NCBI GenBank assembly: GCA_023435335.1
Contig: JAEYRU010000232.1
Coordinates: 1-7,680 of the forward strand
Source of the DNA: Pseudomonadota bacterium
GTDB taxonomy: Bacteria > Pseudomonadota > Alphaproteobacteria > Rhizobiales > Rhizobiaceae
Length of the DNA: 7,680 nt
Direction: 5' to 3'
A program made the position numbers and the translations under genes. The notes under the pieces are model-generated. The model did not search any database and was not told where the DNA came from. It saw only the letters and a list, made by a program, of their open reading frames with translations. Shown here in pieces: positions 1-5,804 of this stretch; position 1 is the stretch's first letter, and each line of letters opens with the position of its first letter.

Positions 1-128
1 CCGAAATCGCCGAGCCCGCCGGCGTCGCCCAGCCGCTGGCGGATCCGCTCCGCGCAGGGCGCGTCGAAGGGCGGCGGATAGCCGGAGCCTTTGCGTTGCG
101 GAACGGCGGCGGTGTCGATCTTGGGCAT
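1..128 (-). CDS. Cupin-domain protein, N-terminal fragment (continues past the left edge)
   Basis: Only the first 42 codons are in the window. The start is ATG at 128-126, preceded on the minus strand by the Shine-Dalgarno sequence GGGAGA (134-139) five bases upstream. The translation opens MPKIDTAAVPQRKGSGYPPP and continues FDAPCAERIRQRLGDAGGLGDFG. From memory, this opening (short lead, PxRxGSGYPxPFD, then RxRLGDAxGL) is typical of a family of small single-domain cupins of about 150-160 residues. In those, the metal-binding His-containing beta-barrel follows directly, but here it lies outside the window. Cupins of this kind are metal-binding proteins of mostly unknown activity, so no reaction can be assigned. 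The gene runs in the same direction as the TRAP/amidohydrolase operon but is separated from it by 138 bases and a hairpin, so it may be a distal operon member or a separate unit. Confidence 0.72.
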   Translation of the reverse strand, partial: MPKIDTAAVPQRKGSGYPPPFDAPCAERIRQRLGDAGGLGDF

Positions 129-225
129 CGCGGTCTCCCGGAAATCGTCACCGGAGACAATAGCGCAGGAGTGGCCAGGGCGCCTGATGCAAGGCGGGCA
201 AGGCTGCGGGCCAGCCGGCTTGGGT

Positions 226-259
226 AGGCGGGACCGCCGCTGTCGAGGCGGCCCCGCCT
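226..259 (-). terminator. Bulged GC-rich hairpin after the amidohydrolase gene; possible terminator or mRNA 3' end
   Basis: Perfect 7-base arms AGGCGGG (226-232) and CCCGCCT (253-259) enclose a second pair, GCCGC (236-240) and GCGGC (248-252). This gives about 12 paired bases with a 3-base bulge (233-235) and a 7-base loop. It starts 7 bases past the amidohydrolase stop codon. There is no T-run after it on the minus strand, so a classical intrinsic terminator is not shown. A smaller hairpin (GGCTG 202-206 / CAGCC 212-216) follows. The rest of the 129-266 gap shows no gene. Confidence 0.45.
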
Positions 260-266
260 GGGTCCG

Positions 267-1316
267 TCAGTTCTGGATCTTGAACAACTTGCGTGCATTG
301 TCCTCGAAGAACTGTTTCAAGCCCGCCTCTCCGATCGGCATCTGCTCCAGCACACCGACTTCCGAAGGTACGAACTGCCATGGGTAGTCCATGGCGTACA
401 TCATCCGGTCCGCCCCGATCACCTCGCGCACATACATGACCGGCGGTGCCCAGCCGATGCCGCTGCTGGTGTAGTGGAAGTTCTCGCGCAGGTAGTCGCT
501 GGCCTTCCGCTTAAGCGGGTGCACGTGCGGGTAGCGGCCGGTCACCGAAATGTGCCCGTGCATGTAGTCGATGCGCGACAGCCAGTAGGGCAGCGCCTCG
601 CCGCAATGGCCGAGCACGATCTGCAGCTTTGGGAAGCGGTCGAACAGCCCCGACACCACCAGCCGCAGGGCATGCAGGCCGGTCTCGCAGGCGAAACCGT
701 AGACGGCGGCGTCGAGGCCGCGCTTCAGGAAAGGCTCGATCATCTCCGCCGGCGGCGTCTGCGGATGCAGGTAGATCGGCACGTCGAGCGCCTCGGCCGC
801 CTCGAATATCTCCCAGTACTGCTCGTCGTCGAGATAGGTGCCGAGCGTGTGGGAGTTGAGGATGCCGCCGCGCATGCCGAGCTTCTTGACAGCGCGCTCG
901 AGCTCCCTGGCCGCATTCGCCGGATCGAGCGGGCTGAAGGCGGCAAGCCCGACGTAGCGGGTGGGATGACGTGCGATGCCTTCCGCCAGCTCGTCGTTGA
1001 AGCGCGTCGCGAGCGAGGTTGCCGTGGCCGGGTCGAAGATCTGCACGCCCGGAGACGTCAGCGAAAGCACCGCGATGTCGATGCCGGAGTTGTCCATGTC
1101 CCGCAGCCGCTCCTCGTCGAGGTCCGCGATCCGCCGCCCATGGTCCTTGGCTTTCTGCGATGTCCCCGAGAAGAAGCCCCACAGGCTCTGGAAGCCCGGA
1201 TCGCCGATGGTCTTTTCCTCGATCTCCTTGCGGTAGAGCCGGATCAGTTCTTCCGGCGCCCACGCCTCTTCGGTCGCGATCCGCTTGTAGGGCGGGTTCG
1301 GGTTGCGGTCGGTCAT
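267..1316 (-). CDS. Amidohydrolase-fold enzyme (Amidohydro_2), probable aromatic acid decarboxylase-like
   Basis: 349 residues, the usual size of the Amidohydro_2/ACMSD group (gamma-resorcylate, 2,3-dihydroxybenzoate and salicylate decarboxylases), which are cytoplasmic TIM-barrel metalloenzymes. The likely metal and catalytic residues are all visible: Glu16 in the first strand motif ATEEAW, His184 in IYLHPQTPP, His237 in VLGHCGEALP and Asp310 in YAMDYPW. As in 2,3-dihydroxybenzoate and salicylate decarboxylases (EEAF, from memory), the second His of the N-terminal ExH motif is replaced by Ala18. The ATG at 1316 is chosen because it overlaps the TRAP permease stop (ATGA) and has GAGGA (1323-1327) six bases upstream. 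The same frame stays open much further upstream, but that stretch is out of frame with the permease and reads as Arg/Ala-rich shadow. Non-oxidative decarboxylation of a hydroxybenzoate-type acid is the best guess; hydrolysis of a lactone or related ring compound is the main alternative. The family is clear, the substrate unknown. Confidence 0.9.
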   Translation of the reverse strand: MTDRNPNPPYKRIATEEAWAPEELIRLYRKEIEEKTIGDPGFQSLWGFFSGTSQKAKDHGRRIADLDEERLRDMDNSGIDIAVLSLTSPGVQIFDPATATSLATRFNDELAEGIARHPTRYVGLAAFSPLDPANAARELERAVKKLGMRGGILNSHTLGTYLDDEQYWEIFEAAEALDVPIYLHPQTPPAEMIEPFLKRGLDAAVYGFACETGLHALRLVVSGLFDRFPKLQIVLGHCGEALPYWLSRIDYMHGHISVTGRYPHVHPLKRKASDYLRENFHYTSSGIGWAPPVMYVREVIGADRMMYAMDYPWQFVPSEVGVLEQMPIGEAGLKQFFEDNARKLFKIQN

Positions 1317-3211
1317 GCACTTTCCTCGGTTTCGGTTGGTTTCAGTTGATTGGGCCTCGCGGCTCCATTGGTGGAGAGGTTGCGCGCGGCCACCACCACC
1401 GCCACGCCGATTGCCGCGATTGCGATGGCCCAGGCGCTCGACGGCGGGAAGATGGCGCTGCTCGCGCCGATGAAAGCAGCTCCAGCAGCCATTGCCGCCC
1501 GACGCCAGCCCCCGCCATAGGCGCCGCGCCAGGCGAGCACCTCCGCCAGCATGATGCCCGCCGCCGCGACGCTGACGCAGGAAACGGCGATCTCCAGCCA
1601 GGTGCCGTCCAGAAGCAGCGCCGGGTTGAACGCGAAGATGAAGGGAATGAGGAACGCCACGACCGCAAGCCGCACGCCCGTCACCCCGGTCTGCCACATG
1701 TCGCTGCCGGCGAGCGAGGCCGCCGCGTAGGAGGCGATTGCGACCGGGGGCGTGAGCATCGACAGGAGGCCGAAATAGAAGATGAAGAGATGGGCCGACA
1801 TCTCGGCGATGCCGGCCTTGACCAGCGCCGGCGCCAGCAGCACCGACACGACGACGTAGACGCCCGTTGTAGGCATCCCGACGCCCAGCACGATCGCGAT
1901 CAGCGCCGTGACCATGAGCAGCGGCAGCACGCCGCCGAACTGGGCGATCTTGCCGAGCGCCAGCGTCAGCGCGAAGCCGAGGCCGCTGATGTTGATGGTG
2001 CCGATGACGACGCCGGCGACCGCGCAGACGAGCAGGATCGGGATCAGCGTTAGCCCCGCCGAACGCGTGACGTCGAACAGCAGCCTGAAGCGCGGCGCAT
2101 CGCGCGGCGCGGTGACGAAGTACAGCGCGTAGGACGCGCCGGCCGAATAGAGCGCAGCCTTGCCCGGCGCGTAGCCGAGCCCGAACAGGAAGTACATCAG
2201 GACGCCGAGCGGCAGCAGCAGCGGCCATGATTTGGCCAGCGCCGGACCGATCGCAGGCAGCTCCGAGCGATCCGCGCCGACCAGCCCGTGCACGGCCGCG
2301 TAGCGGTCGACCTGCAGGTACAGCATCAGGTAGTAGGCGACCGCCGGCAGCAGCGCCGCCATCACCACTTCGGCATACGAGACCTGCAGGAACTCGGCGA
2401 TGACGAAGGCGGTGGCGCCCATCACGGGCGGCGCGATCTGGCCGCCGTTCGAGGCCACGGCCTCGATCGCCGCGGCGTAGCGCGCCGGAAATCCGGAGCG
2501 CTTCATCATCGGGATCGTCACCACGCCGGTGCTCATCACGTTCGCCACGGTTGAGCCTGAAAGGGTGCCGAAAAGGCTCGAAGCGACGATGGCCACCTTG
2601 GCCGGCCCGCCGCGCTTGTGTCCCATCGTCGCCATGGCGAGGTCGGTGAGCACGCGGCTGCCGCCCACCGCATTGAGCACCGCCCCGAAGACGATGAAGC
2701 CGAGGATCTGCGTCGCGCCGACGTTGAGGACAAGGCCGGGTATGCCGTTGGTATCGGAATAGAGGTAGAGGATGTAGCGCGCGGGCGAGATCTCGGCCGC
2801 CGAGAAGATGCCGGGCAGGTTGTTGCCGAACAGGCCGTAGGCGATGAACGCGGCGGCCAGCGCCGACAGCACCATGCCGCAGTGGCGGCGGGTCGCCTCT
2901 AGCACGGTGGCGATGGCCACGACTGCCGGCACCCACTTGTCCATCCCGCGGCTGACCGGGTCGAGCAGCCATTCGTCATAGTTGTACGCGAGCCAGAGCC
3001 ATGAGGCGAGGGCGGCGAGACCCACCGCCCAGTCGACCGCCTGCAGGCGCCCGCGCAGCGGCGCCGCGATCAGCCCGGCCAGCGTGGCCAGGCCGATCAT
3101 CAGCGCAAGGTACTGCTCCGTCAGCACGACCTGCCCGAGACGGCGGGGCACGTCGAGCAGCCAGAGGATGCCGATCAGCGTGATCGGCACCGTGAGCGCG
3201 TTCGCCTTCAT
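1313..3211 (-). CDS. TRAP transporter, fused 4TM-12TM permease (TAXI type)
   Basis: 632 residues, strongly hydrophobic throughout. The N-terminal part (about residues 7-130) carries the few membrane segments that stand for the small DctQ-like subunit. From about residue 155 on it is the large DctM-like subunit. Family hallmarks are the stretch around residues 183-240 (GGSRVLTDLA, MGHKRGGPAKVAIVAS, GTLSGSTVANVMSTG), SNGGQIAPPVMGATAF at 254-269, GVGMPTTGVYVVV at 443-455 and SMLTPPVAIASYAAASLAGS at 484-503. The fused arrangement is the one normally paired with TAXI binding proteins, which fits the gene upstream. It would move substrate across the inner membrane driven by an ion gradient, usually sodium. 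The start ATG at 3211 lacks a clear Shine-Dalgarno sequence. It is the only ATG after an in-frame TAA, which is the TAXI stop itself. Translation may therefore depend on the upstream gene. The stop overlaps the amidohydrolase start by four bases. Confidence 0.95.
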   Translation of the reverse strand: MKANALTVPITLIGILWLLDVPRRLGQVVLTEQYLALMIGLATLAGLIAAPLRGRLQAVDWAVGLAALASWLWLAYNYDEWLLDPVSRGMDKWVPAVVAIATVLEATRRHCGMVLSALAAAFIAYGLFGNNLPGIFSAAEISPARYILYLYSDTNGIPGLVLNVGATQILGFIVFGAVLNAVGGSRVLTDLAMATMGHKRGGPAKVAIVASSLFGTLSGSTVANVMSTGVVTIPMMKRSGFPARYAAAIEAVASNGGQIAPPVMGATAFVIAEFLQVSYAEVVMAALLPAVAYYLMLYLQVDRYAAVHGLVGADRSELPAIGPALAKSWPLLLPLGVLMYFLFGLGYAPGKAALYSAGASYALYFVTAPRDAPRFRLLFDVTRSAGLTLIPILLVCAVAGVVIGTINISGLGFALTLALGKIAQFGGVLPLLMVTALIAIVLGVGMPTTGVYVVVSVLLAPALVKAGIAEMSAHLFIFYFGLLSMLTPPVAIASYAAASLAGSDMWQTGVTGVRLAVVAFLIPFIFAFNPALLLDGTWLEIAVSCVSVAAAGIMLAEVLAWRGAYGGGWRRAAMAAGAAFIGASSAIFPPSSAWAIAIAAIGVAVVVAARNLSTNGAARPNQLKPTETEESA

Positions 3212-3232
3212 GTCGCTGTTTGCGATGCCGGT

Positions 3233-4225
3233 TTACTGCATTGCCTGGTCGCGCGACGCGTTCTCTTCGCTCCACAGGTTCTTCGACTTGAAGAACTCGA
3301 TCGCCGCCGGGTGATAGGGGACCGTGTTCGACGGCGCCGACAGCTTCTCCTGGGCTGCGCCGCCGAGCGGCGGATAGTCCTGCTTGAGTTGCGGCAGGCC
3401 GTCATGGAGGGCGGTGAGGATCGCGGTGGCGTCCTCGTCCGACATGTCGGCGCTGACCGTCAGGAACACGTCGAAGGCAGCCACCGTCACCGGCTCCGTG
3501 ACTTCCGGCAGGCGTGGGTTCGGCTTGATCTCGGTGAGGTATGTTCCCTGGAACATCTCGTCCGCCTTCTCCGTCGTCGCTCCCTCACCGTCGATGGTCA
3601 GATAGCGGATGCCGCCCGGAATCGATGCATGGGCCTGTTGCGTCAGGGGGATGCCGACCGCGATCAGCGTCGCGTCGAGACCGTTCTCCGTGAGCTGCTC
3701 CATGCCGGGTCCGAGGCCGGCGACCGAGACCGCATTGACGTCCTCGACCTTCAGGCCGGACAGCTGGAGGATGGTCTTCGAAAGCGAGCTCATAGCCTTC
3801 AGCGCCTTGAGGTCGGTGACCACGCGCTTGCCGCCGAGTTCGGAAACCTTGGTGATGCCCAGGTCGTTGCGGGCGACGAGCGCCACGGTCAGCGGCCAGA
3901 TCCGCGCCAACACGCGCAGGTTGGTCATCGGCTGGCCGAACTCGCCGGCGCGCGCCTCGCCCAGGTCTAGGCTGGAATTGAGGCCCATCGACACTTCGCC
4001 GGCCGAAATCAGGGGCAGGTAGACGGACGAGCCGCTATAGGGCTGCACGGTTACCTGCTTGCCCAGCTTGTCCTGCAGGGCGGCTGCGATGCCGCCGCCG
4101 ATCGTGTAATAGACCGTGCCCTGCGGGTTTGTGCCGAGCGTGAAGCGGTCGGCGGCAATTGCCGTGCTCGCGGCCAGGCTCATCATGCCAGCCAGGGCCA
4201 GTCCGGTGTAGCGACGCCAGTTCAT
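3233..4225 (-). CDS. TAXI-family TRAP transporter solute-binding protein
   Basis: 330 residues with a Sec signal peptide: MNWRRYTG positive end, hydrophobic core at 8-20, and signal peptidase I site AIA|AD after residue 24. The mature protein begins FTLGTNPQGTVYYTIGGGIA, the typical TAXI opening in which the substrate pocket starts. It continues with VQPYSGSSVYLPLISAGEVS (residues 60-79) and the inter-domain SVAGLGPGMEQLTENGLDAT (167-186). Length matches the family. It works in the periplasm, capturing a solute for the fused permease encoded 21 bases downstream. Known TAXI proteins bind glutamate-like or other organic acids, and most are uncharacterised. The start ATG at 4225 has a strong Shine-Dalgarno GGGAGGA (4231-4237) five bases upstream. 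It is the first gene of the operon and lies opposite a LysR regulator. The co-transcribed decarboxylase-like enzyme suggests an aromatic or other carboxylate as ligand, but this is inference. Confidence 0.94.
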   Translation of the reverse strand: MNWRRYTGLALAGMMSLAASTAIAADRFTLGTNPQGTVYYTIGGGIAAALQDKLGKQVTVQPYSGSSVYLPLISAGEVSMGLNSSLDLGEARAGEFGQPMTNLRVLARIWPLTVALVARNDLGITKVSELGGKRVVTDLKALKAMSSLSKTILQLSGLKVEDVNAVSVAGLGPGMEQLTENGLDATLIAVGIPLTQQAHASIPGGIRYLTIDGEGATTEKADEMFQGTYLTEIKPNPRLPEVTEPVTVAAFDVFLTVSADMSDEDATAILTALHDGLPQLKQDYPPLGGAAQEKLSAPSNTVPYHPAAIEFFKSKNLWSEENASRDQAMQ

Positions 4226-4243
4226 GACATTCCTCCCATGTTG

Positions 4244-4274
4244 AAGGCCCCGCGGCTTTCCAGCGGCGGGCCTT
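4244..4274 (-). other. Leader stem-loop between promoter region and TAXI ribosome-binding site
   Basis: The arms AAGGCCC (4244-4250) and GGGCCTT (4268-4274) pair perfectly. More G-C pairs can form inside (CGCGGC against GCGGCG with a slip), around a TTTCCA loop. On the minus-strand transcript the hairpin ends six bases before the GGGAGGA Shine-Dalgarno of the TAXI gene. It has no T-run, so it looks like a leader structure (mRNA stability or translation control) rather than a terminator. No known riboswitch class is recognised. Confidence 0.45.
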
Positions 4275-4292
4275 TACTCCTCTTCGACCCCA

Positions 4293-4321
4293 TTGAACGC
4301 TATGCGTATTCTGAATAAAAT
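4293..4321 (+). promoter_or_regulatory. Sigma70-like promoter for the LysR gene
   Basis: TTGAAC (4293-4298) and TAAAAT (4316-4321) are separated by exactly 17 bases. They match the -35 consensus at 4 of 6 positions and the -10 consensus at 5 of 6. Transcription would begin near 4328, giving a leader of about 29 bases before the GTG start at 4357. The -10 lies inside the LysR box at 4312-4332, the usual arrangement for a self-repressing LysR gene. Confidence 0.55.
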
Positions 4322-4335
4322 CGAAAAATTCACAA
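4308..4335 (-). promoter_or_regulatory. Candidate promoter for the TAXI-TRAP operon
   Basis: On the minus strand, TTGTGA (4335-4330) and CAGAAT (4313-4308) are separated by 16 bases, each matching consensus at 4 of 6 positions. The start would lie near 4301, leaving a leader of about 75 bases that contains the hairpin at 4244-4274. A weak promoter of this kind would fit a LysR-activated operon. The match is modest and other AT-rich hexamers nearby are possible. Confidence 0.33.
4312..4332. promoter_or_regulatory. LysR-type operator box TGAAT-N11-ATTCA
   Basis: TGAAT (4312-4316) and ATTCA (4328-4332) form a perfect 5-base inverted repeat around 11 bases. That gives exactly the T-N11-A core expected for LysR-type regulators. 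It sits between the divergent TAXI and LysR genes in the most AT-rich stretch of the window. It overlaps the -10 of the LysR promoter and the interior of the candidate promoter facing the other way. A further ATTCA half-site occurs 10 bases on (4338-4342), one helical turn away, running into the palindrome TTCATGAA (4339-4346). That suggests several regulator contacts side by side. Confidence 0.6.
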
Positions 4336-4342
4336 ACATTCA

Positions 4343-4355
4343 TGAAGTGACTTCA
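4343..4355. promoter_or_regulatory. 13-base inverted repeat touching the LysR start codon
   Basis: TGAAGT-G-ACTTCA is a perfect inverted repeat with 6-base arms and a one-base centre. It ends one base before the GTG start at 4357. It shares the TGAA/TTCA half-site of the LysR box upstream, so it may be a second binding site. It also contains the only purine-rich stretch (GAAG) that could serve as the regulator's weak Shine-Dalgarno sequence, so binding here, or folding of the mRNA, could limit LysR translation. The function is inferred. Confidence 0.4.
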
Positions 4356-4356
4356 A

Positions 4357-5295
4357 GTGCGCCTGGAAAGCCAACTCACGCTCAAGCAGCTCCGCGCCTT
4401 CGTGGCCGTCTACCGCCTGGGCAAGCTGGCCTCGGCCGCCGAACAGCTGGGCGTCACCCAATCGGCGGTGAGCGTCCTGATACGGCAGACGGAAACGACG
4501 CTGAACACCCGCCTGTTCGACCGCACCACCCGCTCGCTGGTTCCCACGCAGGCGGCGGAGGAGGCGTTCGGTATCGCCGAGCGCATCCTGCAGGACGTCA
4601 AGACGCTTGGCAGCAACTTCCGCGACCTTAACGAGGGCGGCCGGGGCAGGGTGCGCCTCGCTGCGACGCCTGCCACGGCGGCGGCATTGCTTCCAGCCAC
4701 CATTCGACGATTTGCGCGCCGGTACGCGAATATCGGTCTGGTGATCGACGATTGCGCGCCCAACCAGTTCCTGTCGCACATCCAGTCGGAGCGGGTGGAT
4801 TTCGGCGTCGGCACGCCTCCGCCGGAGAATTCTGACTTCAATGCGCGCGTCCTGCTGGAGGACCAGATGCATCTCGTCTGCGCGGACGATCACCCTCTCG
4901 CTTCGCAGAAGGAGATTCGCTGGGCGGACCTGAGGGGCGAGCCCCTGATCGTTTTCAGGCCCGGCTACGGCGTGCGCCAGCTCATCGAAGCCACCCTTCA
5001 CAAGGCGGGGATCGAGCCGACCATTGCGCACGAGGTCGGCTTCCTCAGCACCGCGACCTGGATGGCGGCAAGCGGACTCGGCCTGACGGTTCTGCCGCGG
5101 GCGCTGGCAAGCCTCGAAGCGCGCCAGGGGACCGCCGTGCGCCCGCTCGTCGAGCCGGTCGTCATGCGCACCATCGCGCTCGTCACCAGGAAAGGCCGTT
5201 CGCTGTCGCCGTCCTGCCGGCTCTTCATGGAGATGCTGGAGGATGACTTTCAGGTGCCCACCGCGGCCAGCCGGACTGCGCTCGCCGCGGATTGA
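4357..5295 (+). CDS. LysR-family transcriptional regulator of the divergent TRAP operon
   Basis: 312 residues, the standard LysR length. The N-terminal winged helix-turn-helix (about residues 8-66) reads LTLKQLRAFVAVYRLGKLAS, then AAEQLGVTQSAVSVLIRQTE and LFDRTTRSLVPT, with the recognition helix near 34-44. The effector-binding domain (about 97-300) has the LysR substrate-binding features RVRLAATPATAAALLP, SERVDFGVG, MHLVCADDHPLA and GLGLTVLPRA. The start is GTG at 4357. An upstream in-frame ATG at 4342 is followed two codons later by TGA (4348-4350), and no other start precedes the DNA-binding helices. The Shine-Dalgarno is weak. Divergence from the TAXI gene across a T-N11-A box points to self-repression and to control of the TRAP/amidohydrolase operon in response to its substrate or product, as is usual for this family. 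The effector is unknown. Confidence 0.94.
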   Translation: MRLESQLTLKQLRAFVAVYRLGKLASAAEQLGVTQSAVSVLIRQTETTLNTRLFDRTTRSLVPTQAAEEAFGIAERILQDVKTLGSNFRDLNEGGRGRVRLAATPATAAALLPATIRRFARRYANIGLVIDDCAPNQFLSHIQSERVDFGVGTPPPENSDFNARVLLEDQMHLVCADDHPLASQKEIRWADLRGEPLIVFRPGYGVRQLIEATLHKAGIEPTIAHEVGFLSTATWMAASGLGLTVLPRALASLEARQGTAVRPLVEPVVMRTIALVTRKGRSLSPSCRLFMEMLEDDFQVPTAASRTALAAD

Positions 5296-5307
5296 GAATG
5301 CGTAGCG

Positions 5308-5793
5308 CTAGGCCAGAAACGCCGCCATCGCCGGCACGCGCAGGTGTTCCACCAGATCAACCCGCTCCGGCGTGAAATGGTGCTCCGCGTCCAGCATGTT
5401 CACCGTGCCGAGGACGCGTCCCTTCACCACCACCGGCATGTTCACGCAAGAACCGCAGCCGAGCGAGGCGATCAGCTCGTGATCGGCGAAATGGGTCGCG
5501 ATCTCGCCGATCGTGTTCATCACGAAGGTCTGTCTGCCGAGCACCACCTGTTCGAACCAGGGCGTCAGCGAAATCGGCTTCGTTCCCGACACGGGGTAGG
5601 CATCGGGCATGTTGGTGTAGAGCCGGCTGGCGACATTCGCCTCGATGTCGGTCTTCATCACCGTGAAGAGCTTGGCGCCGACAATCCGCTGCGCCAGCGT
5701 CTGCAACGCCTGCCACTGGATATCCGCGCCTTCGCCCTCGGCGAGGGCACGATTGAACGCCGACAGCGCGGCGAAGTTTTCTTCCGATGTCAT
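5308..5793 (-). CDS. Small stand-alone GAF-domain protein
   Basis: 161 residues with no signal peptide or membrane segment, essentially one GAF domain. A short helical lead (1-20) is followed by the domain core from about 25 to 160. The late strand block LGCGSCVNMPVVVKGRVLGT (111-130), followed by VNMLDAEHHF, is the recognisable GAF signature. No DNA-binding, kinase or cyclase domain is attached. GAF domains bind small ligands or sense redox state. Cys113 and Cys116 in CGSC could be redox-active, but this is a guess. The gene is last in the ABC importer operon. Its ATG at 5793 follows the ATPase stop by 11 bases, and AGGA (5800-5803) six bases upstream serves as its ribosome site. That position suggests a role tied to the transported compound, either sensing or binding it. 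It ends 12 bases from the convergent LysR stop. Domain assignment is good; function is unknown. Confidence 0.87.
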   Translation of the reverse strand: MTSEENFAALSAFNRALAEGEGADIQWQALQTLAQRIVGAKLFTVMKTDIEANVASRLYTNMPDAYPVSGTKPISLTPWFEQVVLGRQTFVMNTIGEIATHFADHELIASLGCGSCVNMPVVVKGRVLGTVNMLDAEHHFTPERVDLVEHLRVPAMAAFLA

Positions 5794-5804
5794 TCAGGTT
5801 CCTG

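Noticed and set aside
91..387. Plus-strand open frame across the 129-266 gap
   Set aside because: It overlaps the cupin start and the amidohydrolase C-terminus, shows no family resemblance and contains the hairpin region.
474..1349. Plus-strand open frame (291 codons) opposite the amidohydrolase
   Set aside because: Composition is that of a shadow frame (Arg, Val, Glu repeats) and the opposite strand carries the conserved metal-site motifs.
1019..2053. Long plus-strand open frame (344 codons)
   Set aside because: It is antisense to the amidohydrolase and TRAP permease, rich in Arg, Asp and His with no domain pattern. Such open antisense frames are expected where third codon positions are GC-rich.
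1317..2972. Large in-frame upstream extension of the amidohydrolase frame (an apparent 901-residue protein)
   Set aside because: The extra part is Arg/Ala/Gly-rich nonsense lying over the well-supported TRAP permease on the same strand in another frame. The ATGA overlap and GAGGA site fix the true start at 1316.
3311..3970. Plus-strand open frame opposite the TAXI gene
   Set aside because: Antisense shadow; the minus strand encodes a signal peptide and a full-length TAXI protein.
4330..5031. Minus-strand open frame opposite the LysR gene
   Set aside because: Arg-rich and without recognisable motifs; the plus strand has the complete LysR domain order.
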